A stretch of DNA of 64,000 bases, taken from the NCBI RefSeq assembly GCF_042665545.1, contig NZ_JBHTCM010000015.1, positions 62,001 to 126,000 of the forward strand, read 5' to 3'. The position numbers and the translations under genes are program-made. Below, in pieces: positions 1 to 7,642 of this stretch. The notes under the pieces are model-generated. The model was given only the letters and a program-made list of their open reading frames with translations. It made no database searches and had not been told where the DNA came from. Origin of the DNA: Rhodocista pekingensis (GTDB lineage: Bacteria; Pseudomonadota; Alphaproteobacteria; Azospirillales; Azospirillaceae). Each line of letters opens with the position of its first letter. Position 1 is the first letter of the stretch.

Positions 1-482
1 ATGCCCTTCTCCTCCAGCTTCTTCTTGAAGGTCGTGGCGACGGAGACGCTGTCGAACACGGCATCCACGGCCACGGCCGGGATGTCGCCCGCGCCCTCCA
101 CGCCGGCCAGGATCTCCTGCTCGCGCAGGGGGATGCCCAGCTTCTCGTAGGTGCGCAGCAGCTCGGGATCGACCTCGTCCAGGGACTTCGGCTTCTCCGT
201 CACCTTCGGCGCGGCGTAGTAGTAGGAGTCCTGGAAGTCGATGGGCGGATACTTCAGCATCGCCCAGTCCGGCTCCGTCATGGTCAGCCAGTGCCGGTAC
301 GCCTTCAGCCGCCATTCCAGCAGCCACTCGGGCTCCTGCTTCTTGGCGGAGATGAACCGGATGATGTCCTCGTTCAGCCCCTTCGGCGCCATCTCCGATT
401 CGATGTCGGTGAAGAAGCCGTACTTGTACTTCGTCTCGGTCAGGTTACGCACCTGGTCCAGGGTCTGATCCGTGGCCGCCAT
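1..482 (-). CDS. sufB: SufB, Fe-S cluster assembly scaffold component (partial, 3' end outside window)
   Basis: SufB is the core scaffold subunit of the SufBCD complex, which assembles Fe-S clusters in the cytosol. Reading leftward from the ATG at 482 gives MAATDQTLDQVRNLTETKYK, then a segment typical of SufB N-termini: a GLNEDIIRFIS helix, a WLLEWRLKAYRHW stretch and a YPPIDFQDSYYYAAPK stretch. About 160 of the usual ~480 residues lie in the window; the rest, including the core beta-helix, is missing. A strong GGAGGAG Shine-Dalgarno sits just before the start. The Rrf2-type regulator lies 28 bp upstream on the same strand, so the two are very probably one operon, with sufC/D/S expected off the left edge. 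I chose this start because of the Shine-Dalgarno and the match to the family N-terminus. Confidence 0.93.
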   Translation of the reverse strand, partial: MAATDQTLDQVRNLTETKYKYGFFTDIESEMAPKGLNEDIIRFISAKKQEPEWLLEWRLKAYRHWLTMTEPDWAMLKYPPIDFQDSYYYAAPKVTEKPKSLDEVDPELLRTYEKLGIPLREQEILAGVEGAGDIPAVAVDAVFDSVSVATTFKKKLEEKG

Positions 483-510
483 GTCTCTCCTCCGAACCCC
501 TTCGTTTCCG

Positions 511-999
511 TCAGCCGGCCAGTGCCGCGCGCCGCACCTTGTCCTCGGACCGGGGATCCTTGGACAGGGTGGGGGCGATGCCGAAGTCCGGTATGGACGG
601 TAGTGCCATGTCGGCCAGCGTCACCCCTTCGAGCGCGCGGCGCACGGCTTCGTTCACCTTGTCCCAGCTTCCTCGGCGGGGGCAGAGCGACTGCACCCCG
701 CAGGCGCCCTCCGCCCCGTCCACGCAGTCGGTCAGCGCGATCGGGCCGTCGATGGCCTCGATGATCTCCGCCACGTTGACCTCCCCGGAATCGCGCAGCA
801 GGGCGTAGCCGCCCGCGGCCCCGCGCTGGGAGGCCAGGATGCCGCCGCGGGCAAGCTGCTTGAGCAGCTTCTGCACCGTCGGCACCGGCAGGCCCGTGCG
901 CTCGGCCACCGAGGCGGCGGTATGCACCGGCGCGTCGCTGCGCGCCATGGCGGTCAGAACCACCACGGCGTAATCCGTCAGCTTGCTGAGCCTGAGCAT
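511..999 (-). CDS. Rrf2/IscR-type SUF system Fe-S regulator
   Basis: This 162-residue protein has the Rrf2 winged-helix layout. The N-terminal helix-turn-helix (about residues 1-65) contains LTDYAVVVL and VPTVQKLLKQLARGGIL, and a wing GAAGGYALLR follows. Three cysteines, C92, C100 and C106, sit in the position used by IscR to bind a [2Fe-2S] cluster (IscR uses C92/C98/C104). Directly upstream of sufB, it matches the SUF-specific subgroup of the family, which senses Fe-S status and controls the suf operon. A GGGAGG Shine-Dalgarno precedes the ATG at 999. The wider C92-C100 spacing is a small departure from E. coli IscR. Autoregulation is likely but inferred. Confidence 0.92.
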   Translation of the reverse strand: MLRLSKLTDYAVVVLTAMARSDAPVHTAASVAERTGLPVPTVQKLLKQLARGGILASQRGAAGGYALLRDSGEVNVAEIIEAIDGPIALTDCVDGAEGACGVQSLCPRRGSWDKVNEAVRRALEGVTLADMALPSIPDFGIAPTLSKDPRSEDKVRRAALAG

Positions 1000-1061
1000 C
1001 CGCCCTCCCGTTCCGGCGGGTCCGCTCCCGCAGGCCCCGGGAAGGGCGCTCCGGAAATCGG

Positions 1062-1072
1062 ACCAAACTGGT
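1062..1072. promoter_or_regulatory. small inverted repeat in the suf regulator promoter region
   Basis: ACCA-N3-TGGT lies about 65 bp upstream of the regulator start, in an AT-richer pocket of an otherwise very GC-rich interval. It could be an operator for the Rrf2 protein, but a four-base half-site is short and I do not recognise a published motif. Confidence 0.25.
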
Positions 1073-1212
1073 ACACATTAAGTGCGACCATATGGACCGG
1101 AAGTCAAGGTCCCGGGCCCGGTCCCCCATGCATCCCCGCGGCGGGAGCCCTGCACCCGGAGGGGGCGGGACGCCCGCCCGGACGGACGCGAAGATAGCGC
1201 GATCCCCCGACA

Positions 1213-1248
1213 AGGAAAGGGCCCCGTCCGACGTTGCCGGCGGGGCCC
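1213..1248 (-). terminator. Rho-independent terminator of the 1283-3826 operon
   Basis: Read on the minus strand, the arms CGGGGCCC and GGGCCCCG (1241-1248 and 1219-1226) form an 8-bp GC stem. The stem is followed by TTTCCTT, about 35 bp past the stop codon of the gene ending at 1283. Confidence 0.6.
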
Positions 1249-1282
1249 CGATGGGTCGGGAGCGATGCGGGGGAGGGGGCCG

Positions 1283-2272
1283 TCAGCGGCTGCCGGCGTC
1301 CTCTTTGCTCCGGCTCGTATCTTTGCTCCGGGTCGTATCGTCGGCCCGGCTGCCGGTCAGGCCGCGCTCGTCCGCTTCGCGCTCCGCGGTCTCCCGGGCG
1401 GCCTCGACACCGGCCTGGAGCGCGTGCCTGGCCACGTCCGTCGCATCCCGGGCCGTTCCCTCGCCGCGCTGCCAGAGATCGTCGGCAAGGCTGTCGCGGT
1501 AGCGGCCCAGCCATTCATCCTCGGTCCGGGTGGAGGGCAGAGTGGCCCCGACCGCGGCCCCCAGGGCGAGGCTGAGCAGTCCCGCGGCCAGCGGATGCTC
1601 CTCCACCATGTCCCAGAAGGACTCGGTGGCATAGCCGGCGCGCTGGCCGGCATCGTGCATCAGTCCGCGGGCGCGGCCGCTCGCGCGGTGGCTCCAGGAG
1701 TCGCCGCCCTGGAAGTCGCCGCCCTGGCCGGCGCCGTAGCTCGCATAACTCGATCCGGGGCCGTAGCGGTCGTCCCCGTACAGATCCTCGTCGCGCGAAT
1801 CATAGTCGGCGATGCTGTCGTAGCCGGTGCCCGTGTCGATGTTCCGGCCTGAGCGGCCGGAGAAGCGGTCGCGGGCCTGACCCATCGCGTCCTCGGCCCG
1901 GTGCCGCGCCTGCTCGAAGCGCTCGCCGGCCCGTTCGCGCAGATGCTCCGCGCCTTCGCGCAGGCTGCTCATGGCCTGGCCGATCCGGCCCCCGTCCTGA
2001 TCGTGCATGCCGCGGGAGCGGTCGCCGGCCCAGCGGCCGGCGCCACCGAAGGCGGACCCGCCCTGGCCGTAAGGGCCCGTCTCCGTCGCCCGCAGGCCAC
2101 CGGACAGCAGCATCCAGCCCACCCCGATGCCGATCAGGGCAAGGGGCACGGTGTTGTCCTGGAGCAGCCCGCCCTGGGCCTGCGCCTCGTAGCCGTGGTC
2201 GTCGCGGCCGTACAGTCTGTGGTCATTGTCGCCGAAGCTCCGGGCGTAACCGCCCTGGTAATCATAGCTCAT
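1283..2272 (-). CDS. Gly/Asp/Arg-rich membrane-anchored protein of unknown function, last gene of a stress-type operon
   Basis: I do not recognise a defined enzyme domain in this 329-residue protein. The N-terminus is Tyr/Gly/Asp-rich. One hydrophobic segment (about residues 42-58, VPLALIGIGVGWMLLSGG) and a second near residue 235 (AAGLLSLALGAAVGATL) look membrane-associated. Between them lie a charged amphipathic helix (REGAEHLRERAGERFEQARHR) and a disordered Gly/Tyr/Asp stretch. The C-terminus is a basic, acidic and Ser-rich tail. Proteins of this layout occur in alphaproteobacteria next to DUF3618- and holin-like genes and are sometimes called nutrient-deprivation-induced; I assign only that loose resemblance. 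It is cotranscribed with the two genes upstream (28-bp gap to the holin-like gene) and has a GGGAGGAG Shine-Dalgarno. Confidence 0.8.
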   Translation of the reverse strand: MSYDYQGGYARSFGDNDHRLYGRDDHGYEAQAQGGLLQDNTVPLALIGIGVGWMLLSGGLRATETGPYGQGGSAFGGAGRWAGDRSRGMHDQDGGRIGQAMSSLREGAEHLRERAGERFEQARHRAEDAMGQARDRFSGRSGRNIDTGTGYDSIADYDSRDEDLYGDDRYGPGSSYASYGAGQGGDFQGGDSWSHRASGRARGLMHDAGQRAGYATESFWDMVEEHPLAAGLLSLALGAAVGATLPSTRTEDEWLGRYRDSLADDLWQRGEGTARDATDVARHALQAGVEAARETAEREADERGLTGSRADDTTRSKDTSRSKEDAGSR

Positions 2273-2300
2273 CTCGCTCCTCCCTTGGCCGGTGCGGCCG

Positions 2301-2756
2301 TCAGCGGCCGATCTGGGCCTTGGCCCAGCGCCCGTCCTCCTTCAGCGTCTCCACCGTCCGCCGCGGTTGCAGGTTGTCGGCCGACAGCCTGCTGCGGCCG
2401 GACAGCACCATGATCCCACCGATCAGCAGCACGGCGCCGCCGACGATCAGGGCCGCGGCCCAGGGCGGTACGACGTTGGCGAGTGCCAGTGTCGCCGACA
2501 GCAGCAGGAAGATCAGGCCGAGGAAGCAGACCGCCCCGCCCACCGCCAGACTGACGGCGCCGCGGGTGGCCTGGGTCGCCTTCTCAGCCAGTTCGGCGCG
2601 GGCCAGTTCCACTTCCTTGCGGACCAGATCGCCCGTCTCCTGCGCCAGATCGGTCAGCAGGGCGGTCAGGGGACGCTCATCGCGCCCCGCGTCGGGTCGG
2701 CCGGCAGGATCGAACCCGTGCGCTCCGGACTCGCCGTGTGCGCTTTCCGTGCTCAT
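2301..2756 (-). CDS. phage-holin-superfamily / DUF1469-like membrane protein
   Basis: The protein has 151 residues. An acidic N-terminus leads into an amphipathic helix (about residues 28-65, LLTDLAQETGDLVRKEVEL). Two membrane segments follow near residues 75-98 and 103-120 (AVCFLGLIFLLLSATLALANV; AALIVGGAVLLIGGIMVL), and then a basic tail. This is the Phage_holin_3_6/DUF1469 pattern of small inner-membrane proteins, which despite the name are not lysis proteins in these genomes. Its start overlaps the stop of the upstream gene by four bases (ATGA at 2753-2756), so the two are translationally coupled. The function is unknown; association with envelope stress is inferred from its operon and the likely stress promoter. 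Confidence 0.85.
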   Translation of the reverse strand: MSTESAHGESGAHGFDPAGRPDAGRDERPLTALLTDLAQETGDLVRKEVELARAELAEKATQATRGAVSLAVGGAVCFLGLIFLLLSATLALANVVPPWAAALIVGGAVLLIGGIMVLSGRSRLSADNLQPRRTVETLKEDGRWAKAQIGR

Positions 2757-3826
2757 GGCTTGCTGCTCCCCTGCGAGGTGGTCGGCTTCTGCGAGGACTG
2801 TCCGTTCTGGGCAGCTTCCCGCTTTCCACCGGTGCCGGTCGGGTTGGCGGAACTGCCGGTCCCCGCGCCGGAGGGCGTCGCCCGGCCGGAACTGGCCGTC
2901 GCGGTGCCGCCGGTCGTCTCCGACGCGCCGGTGCCGACGCGGCTGCTGCCGGTATCGCCCAGCCCGCCCGCACCCGTGCCGCCCGGAGCCGTGCCCTGGC
3001 CGCCGGCGCCCGCGTCCATGGGCGCGGTCGCTCCGACCGGGCTTTCGACATTACGTCCGCGCAGGCCGTCGGCGGCCGGATAGTGTGCATACTCGTCGGC
3101 GCGCGACGACCGGGTGCGCAGGGTGCGCGTCCTCTCGTCCATGCCGCCGCCGGCGCCGTAGTTGCCCACGTCATCGCCGGCGGTGGGATTGTAGGCGCGG
3201 CCCCGCAGGCCGCCCTGGCCGCTGGAACCGGACCATCCACCCGAGCCACCCGAGCCGGCGCCGTAGGACACCCCGGCATGGGACGAGCCCTGGCCGGACA
3301 TCCGCGCCCGGCGCCGCTCGCCCGAGGCGCGCAGGAACCGGCCCAGCGCCACCCCGGCCAGCATGGCACCGCCGATGAACATCTCCGGCTGGCGGCGGGC
3401 GAAGGTCTCCGTCCGCGACAGCAGATCCTCGAAGCCGTACCGGTTCACCTGCTCGGCCAGATCCTCGATCCGCTCGGCGGCCATGCCGACATAACGGGCC
3501 GGGAACCCCTGATCCTGCTCGTGGAGCTGCTGCTCCGTCTGCCGCAGGGCGGAGGCAATACCCTTGATCTGATCGGCGGCGAAGGTCTGCTGCCGTTCGT
3601 ACTGGCCGCGCACCTTGGCTCGGGCTGTCTCTGTCAGCCGTTCGCCCGTCTCCCGGGCCCGTTCCGACAGCTCGTGGGCCATGCCCCCCGCCGTCGCTCC
3701 GCCCTTCATGTCGGACCCGTTGCCAGCGGACCCCTTGCCCGCGGCCGTCTGCCCGCTGCGGGTCCGGTCGGTCGTCTCCTGCGACCCGCCCTGGGGCGTC
3801 GAGCCGGTCCTTTCGCCCATCGCCAT
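2753..3826 (-). CDS. DUF3618-like / nutrient-deprivation-type membrane protein, first gene of the operon
   Basis: The protein has 357 residues from the chosen ATG at 3826, which has AGGAGG at 3834-3839 seven bases upstream. A longer open frame reaches 3895 but lacks such a site. The N-terminus is disordered, rich in Gly, Thr and Ser. Residues ~50-150 form amphipathic helices with repeated acidic/basic heptads (ELSERARETGERLTETARAK; ASALRQTEQQLHEQD). A weak hydrophobic segment (MFIGGAMLAGVALGRFL, about 168-184) is followed by RASGERRRARM. The last ~150 residues are low-complexity Gly/Ser/Thr/Ala. This resembles alphaproteobacterial proteins found with DUF1469 genes and induced by starvation. 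No catalytic motif is visible. Confidence 0.8.
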   Translation of the reverse strand: MAMGERTGSTPQGGSQETTDRTRSGQTAAGKGSAGNGSDMKGGATAGGMAHELSERARETGERLTETARAKVRGQYERQQTFAADQIKGIASALRQTEQQLHEQDQGFPARYVGMAAERIEDLAEQVNRYGFEDLLSRTETFARRQPEMFIGGAMLAGVALGRFLRASGERRRARMSGQGSSHAGVSYGAGSGGSGGWSGSSGQGGLRGRAYNPTAGDDVGNYGAGGGMDERTRTLRTRSSRADEYAHYPAADGLRGRNVESPVGATAPMDAGAGGQGTAPGGTGAGGLGDTGSSRVGTGASETTGGTATASSGRATPSGAGTGSSANPTGTGGKREAAQNGQSSQKPTTSQGSSKP

Positions 3827-3925
3827 CTTCAGGCCTCCTCGTTCCGGTGGTCGGCCGCCGGGCTCGCGCCGGACAGGCGCCGGATGGCGCCGCACGGTCC
3901 CCGACGGCCGACGGATCGCCCCGAC

Positions 3926-3950
3926 AACAGGATGTCCGGGGTTTCGTTCC
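3926..3950 (-). promoter_or_regulatory. candidate EcfG-type (general stress) promoter for the 3826-1283 operon
   Basis: On the minus strand GGAAC (3950-3946) is separated by 17 bases from GTT (3928-3926). The alphaproteobacterial EcfG consensus is GGAAC-N16/17-CGTT, so only the C of CGTT differs. It lies about 100 bp upstream of the first start codon, a sensible promoter distance. Stress-type membrane operons are typical EcfG targets. Confidence 0.4.
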
Positions 3951-4206
3951 GGAGCCGGGGACCCGGCTCGGGAGGCATGCCCCGGGCGGATGACCGCTGC
4001 GGTGCATCACGGCGCCGGTGCGGGTTGACCCCCGGGGTTCCGGGGCGCACGCTGTGCCTGTGCCGAGGGGAGCGGAGGTTTCCTGAGGCCACCACCCGGC
4101 GGGTCGCAAGACCGTCGGAAACGCGGCTGGATTTAGAGCGGCAGGGTCCCCGCCCATGTGCGGTTGAAAGCGATCCCAGCCCATCCGGCTGAAGCCTGAA
4201 CGGCGT

Positions 4207-4238
4207 GAGGGCGGGAAGTGGCTCCACTTCCCGCCCTC
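4207..4238. repeat. 14-bp perfect inverted repeat with four-base loop
   Basis: GAGGGCGGGAAGTG (4207-4220) and its exact complement (4225-4238) flank the loop GCTC. Outside the stem, AACGGCG and CGCCGTT give further partial complementarity. It lies between divergent genes and has no proper T-tract on either side, so an ordinary terminator role is not obvious. Confidence 0.75.
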
Positions 4239-4295
4239 GCCGTTTCACCGGCATGCCGGCAGATCCCGCAACCCGCGCTGGATACGGCCATCCCC

Positions 4296-4323
4296 TGACG
4301 CCCGGCAAATGACGCCCGGCAAA
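4296..4323. repeat. 14-bp perfect tandem repeat, two copies
   Basis: TGACGCCCGGCAAA occurs twice back to back (4296-4309 and 4310-4323), just upstream of an AT-rich pocket. It may be a paired protein-binding site or a replication-slippage product. Confidence 0.7.
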
Positions 4324-4657
4324 CAACCCGCAAAGAAGATACAAAATCTTTCTATCTATGCGGCTCTGCCCATACTCCGAAATACAGGGGCGGTGACCGG
4401 ATTTCATACTCCGGTTGCGCGGCAACCCAACTGTTCGGGGGCTAAGAAGGGGTAGTGGCCGGTTTTCTTAATCCTCGGTTCATCATCCAGGCCAATTTTG
4501 GCCCTAGAAAGACTGCAAAGCGGGCGCCTTCCTGTCACGCTCCTCTTACCTGATGGGGTATGATCCCCGTCGGTCAGGCGGGTGACCGGCCTGTGCCGGG
4601 TCTCCGGTGTCAGGACGGGACGGCGGACCGGTATCCTTCAGCGGGGGAGTCCCTCCA

Positions 4658-5287
4658 GTGACGCATGCGGCTGGCCTCAGCGGAACGGTGGCGATCGGGC
4701 GGGTCCTCGGGGCCGGTTCCGGCGTTGCCGCCGGCCCCGGTCCGTCCCGCCTGGCTCCGGGCCGGGGCGCGGACGGGCTGCTGACCGGGGCCGTCTGCCT
4801 GCTCGCAGCGGCGGTGCTGCTGGTGAGCTGTGCCGACCCCGGCGCCCGCCCCCCGGCGCCGCCCCCGGTGGCGCTGACGGTTCCGGAGCCGCCCCCGGCA
4901 CCGCCCGCCCGGGTTCCAACCTCGCCCGTGCCCCGGCCGAAACCGCCGGTGCCGGTGGCGCAGCTTGCCGGCGTGACGGCCCTGCCGGGCCCGCCGGCAG
5001 CCCCGCCGCACCTCCAGGAGGCGTCCTTCGATCCGAAGACCCTGGTGGGCCTGACCGAACAGGAGACGATGCGCCTTCTGGGGCAGCCCTCCTGGACCGA
5101 GGAGATCCCGCCGGCCAAGACCTGGCGTTACGCCAACGACCGGTGCGTCCTGCGCGTGTTCTTCTTCATGGAGATGACGACGCGCGACTTCCGAACCCTT
5201 TCCTATGAACTGACCAGTACGGACGACCAGCCCAATGTCGCTCAGCAATGCTTTGCCGAACTCGTCGCCCAGGCCTGGCACCCCTGA
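4658..5287 (+). CDS. proline-rich lipoprotein of unknown function upstream of chvI
   Basis: This is a predicted lipoprotein. A hydrophobic stretch (LLTGAVCLLAAAVLLVSC) ends in a lipobox-like LVSC, with the acylated Cys at residue 58 from the GTG at 4658. That start has GGGGGAG eight bases upstream; an earlier GTG at 4607 and a later one at 4688 are possible. A Pro-rich linker (about 60-110) follows. The conserved-looking C-terminal ~95 residues include FDPKTLVGLTEQETMRLLGQP and a KTWRYANDRCVLRVFFF strand, the sort of small alpha/beta fold seen in SmpA/BamE-like lipoproteins. It ends four bases before the response-regulator start, so it may be cotranscribed with it. The role is unknown; envelope sensing is only a guess from the neighbours. 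Confidence 0.75.
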   Translation: MTHAAGLSGTVAIGRVLGAGSGVAAGPGPSRLAPGRGADGLLTGAVCLLAAAVLLVSCADPGARPPAPPPVALTVPEPPPAPPARVPTSPVPRPKPPVPVAQLAGVTALPGPPAAPPHLQEASFDPKTLVGLTEQETMRLLGQPSWTEEIPPAKTWRYANDRCVLRVFFFMEMTTRDFRTLSYELTSTDDQPNVAQQCFAELVAQAWHP

Positions 5288-5291
5288 CCGC

Positions 5292-6095
5292 ATGCCGGCC
5301 CCCATCGCCCGCGTCGCCCTGGTGGACGACGACGACCTGTTCCGGGAATCCCTGGGCATGAACCTCACGGACGAGGGGTTCGAGGTCGTGCCGTTCGACC
5401 GCGGCCACACCGCGCTCGACTATTTCGCGGGGGGCGGCACCGCCGACCTGATCCTGCTGGACTGGCGCATGCCCCGGATGGACGGGATCGAGACCCTGCG
5501 CCAGCTCCGCGCCCGCAGCATCGACATCCCGGTGATCTTCCTCACGGTGCTGTCCGATCAGATCTATGAGGAGACGGCGCTGACCGGCGGTGCGGTGGAC
5601 TTCGTGGAGAAGTCGCGCTCGCTGCCGATCCTGCTGAAGCGGATGCAGCTCATCATCCAGGGCCGCAAGCCGATGGGGGAGGAGGGGCCGGGGGCCCTGT
5701 CCGCCGCCGCGGACGCCAGCGCCGCCGGCCAGATGTTCCGGCGCGGGCCGCTGGAGCTGAAGCTGGAGGTGGCCCGCGCCTTCTGGGCGGGCAGCCGCAT
5801 CGATCTGACGCTGACCGAGTTCAACATCGTCAAGCTGATGTCCACCCGCGCCGGCGAGGACGTGTCCTACCGCGACCTCTACGACCTGGTGCATGGCAAG
5901 GACTTCGTCGCCGGCTACGGCCCGGCCGGCTACCGGGCCAATGTCCGCGCCTTCATCAAGCGTATCCGGCACAAGTTCCGCGCCGTCGATGCCGGGTTCG
6001 ACGAGATCGAGAACTATCCCGGCTTCGGTTACCGCTGGTCCGACCGGCACCCGGCCGAGTATGTCGGCGGCACCGGTGGCCGGGACCGCGCATGA
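5292..6095 (+). CDS. chvI: ChvI-like OmpR-family response regulator
   Basis: This is a two-component DNA-binding response regulator of 267 residues from the ATG at 5292; an upstream in-frame ATG at 5235 would extend into the lipoprotein gene. The receiver domain (about 5-120) has the acidic pair D12/D13, phosphoacceptor D57 in LLDWRMPRMDG, the T of FLTVL, and the K of VEKS. The C-terminal winged helix (about 150-255) contains LTLTEFNIVKLM, AGEDVSYRDLYDLV, YRANVRAFIKRIRHKF and ENYPGFGYRW, which closely follows the ChvI signature. ChvI controls envelope, exopolysaccharide and acid-stress responses in alphaproteobacteria. Its stop overlaps the kinase start by four bases, so the two are translationally coupled. 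Confidence 0.9.
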   Translation: MPAPIARVALVDDDDLFRESLGMNLTDEGFEVVPFDRGHTALDYFAGGGTADLILLDWRMPRMDGIETLRQLRARSIDIPVIFLTVLSDQIYEETALTGGAVDFVEKSRSLPILLKRMQLIIQGRKPMGEEGPGALSAAADASAAGQMFRRGPLELKLEVARAFWAGSRIDLTLTEFNIVKLMSTRAGEDVSYRDLYDLVHGKDFVAGYGPAGYRANVRAFIKRIRHKFRAVDAGFDEIENYPGFGYRWSDRHPAEYVGGTGGRDRA

Positions 6096-7639
6096 GCCGA
6101 TCCGGCAGGGGCTGGCGCGGCGTCGGCCGCTGGCTGCTGCGCTCGCTCGCCGGCCGGCTGGTGCTGGTTTCGGTCGTCTTCCTGGCGGTGCCGCTGCTGA
6201 TCTACGAGCAGTTCCGCAACGCCGATGCGGAGAAACAGCTCCTGCTGCTGCGCAGCGCACAGCAGCAGGGCCAGCTCATCGCCCGCGCGGTCGAACCGCT
6301 GCTGGCCGGGCTGGACGGTCCGTCGCTGGCCGGGCTGGGCCAGACCCTGACCCGCTTCGCCGACGAGAACACCCGCGTGCGCGTGCTGCTGCGGCCCAAT
6401 GCGCCGGGCGGCGGCACCGGCCGCGGGTTCTACTATGTCGCCTCGGCCCCGGCGGTGCCGACGGCCATGCTGGACCTGGAGCGCGAGCGGCTGATCGAGC
6501 AGGGCGTGCTGGTCCGGCTGGCCGCCTCCTGTGCCGGCGACCAGGCGCTCGCCATCCCGGTGCCGACGGAGAAGGGCGGGGTGGAACTGCTGACCTCCAT
6601 CACCCCGATCAAGACGGAGATGGGTTGCTGGGCCGTGGTCACCTCCCACGCCGCCGCCGCCTATCTCGGGCTCGGCATGGGCCAGCCCTACTGGCGGACG
6701 CCGGAGGTACAGGCCGCGGCCCTGGTCTACATCGCCATGGCGGCGCTGGTGCTGGTGCTGCTGCTGGAGGTCTGGCGCAACCTGCGCCGCTTCGGCGAGC
6801 TGGCGCGCGACATCGTCATGCACCGCGGGCCGGCCAGCAGCTTCTCCGACCAGAACACCGTGCCCGAACTGGAGCCGGTGGCCGAGGATTTCGACCGGCT
6901 GGTGGCGACCCTGCACAGCTCCGCGGTCAATCTGCGCCGCGCGGCGGAGGACAACGCCCATGCCTTCAAGACGCCGATCGCCGTGATCCGTCAGGCCGTG
7001 GAGCCGCTCAAGCGCCTCATCCCGCCCGAGGATGTCCGCGGCCGCCGGGCCATCGACATGATCGAGGGATCGGTCGAGCGGCTGGACGGGCTGGTCTCCT
7101 TCGCCCGCCGTATGGACGAGACGGCGGCCGACCTGCTGGAACCGCCGCGTCAGCGCGTGGACCTGTCCGCGCTGCTGGAGCGGGTCCTGCTCGGCTACCG
7201 CAACCTGCTGGAGGAACGGGGCGTGACGCTGCTGCCGCGGATCGAGGGCGGCCTCGTCGTGCGGGCGGGGGAGGAGCTGCTGGAGACGGTGATCGAGAAC
7301 GTGGTGGACAACGCCCTCAGCTTCTCGCCCGCCGGCGGGAGCATCCGCGTCGTCTGCAAGCGGGAGGGGGCGCGCATCCTGCTGTCCGTGGACGATGAGG
7401 GGCCGGGCGTCGATCCGGCCAACATGGAGAGGATCTTCGAGCGCTACTTCAGCCAGCGCCCCGGCGCTTCCGGCACGGCTCTGGCGGAGCCGGCCGGCGC
7501 ACGGCCGGACGGCATGCCCCACTACGGCATCGGCCTCTGGATCGTCCGCCGCAACGTGGAGGCGGTGGGCGGCCGGGTGGACGCGGAGAACCGGCCGGAG
7601 GGCGGCTTCGGCATCCGCATCCGGCTGCCCGCCGCCTGA
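6092..7639 (+). CDS. membrane sensor histidine kinase partnered with the ChvI-like regulator
   Basis: This 515-residue inner-membrane sensor kinase has TM1 at about residues 20-38, a periplasmic sensor domain (~40-205) with two cysteines, and TM2 at about 210-230. A HAMP-like linker leads to the dimerisation helix with His290 in AHAFKTPIAVIR. The ATPase domain follows: N-box ENVVDNALSFS, G1 DDEGPGV, F-box IFERYFS and G2 HYGIGLWIV. The H-box reads HAFKTP rather than the HELKNP usual in ChvG/ExoS, so I call it the cognate kinase by coupling (ATGA overlap at 6092-6095) rather than ChvG by sequence. It converges on the antiporter gene with only three bases between stops. Confidence 0.88.
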   Translation: MSRSGRGWRGVGRWLLRSLAGRLVLVSVVFLAVPLLIYEQFRNADAEKQLLLLRSAQQQGQLIARAVEPLLAGLDGPSLAGLGQTLTRFADENTRVRVLLRPNAPGGGTGRGFYYVASAPAVPTAMLDLERERLIEQGVLVRLAASCAGDQALAIPVPTEKGGVELLTSITPIKTEMGCWAVVTSHAAAAYLGLGMGQPYWRTPEVQAAALVYIAMAALVLVLLLEVWRNLRRFGELARDIVMHRGPASSFSDQNTVPELEPVAEDFDRLVATLHSSAVNLRRAAEDNAHAFKTPIAVIRQAVEPLKRLIPPEDVRGRRAIDMIEGSVERLDGLVSFARRMDETAADLLEPPRQRVDLSALLERVLLGYRNLLEERGVTLLPRIEGGLVVRAGEELLETVIENVVDNALSFSPAGGSIRVVCKREGARILLSVDDEGPGVDPANMERIFERYFSQRPGASGTALAEPAGARPDGMPHYGIGLWIVRRNVEAVGGRVDAENRPEGGFGIRIRLPAA

Positions 7640-7642
7640 GGC

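Larger units (their letters stand above)
3951..4606. other. intergenic region between divergent units; no gene seen
   Basis: About 650 bp separates the leftward stress operon from the rightward lipoprotein gene. Open frames here have no convincing Shine-Dalgarno or family resemblance. It holds a long perfect hairpin (4207-4238), a 14-bp tandem repeat (4296-4323) and a conspicuously AT-rich pocket around 4325-4390 and 4455-4500, which may contain the rightward promoter. Confidence 0.6.

Noticed and set aside
3829..4425. 198-codon minus-strand frame in the divergent gap
   Set aside because: No Shine-Dalgarno, no domain, and it crosses the hairpin and the candidate promoter.
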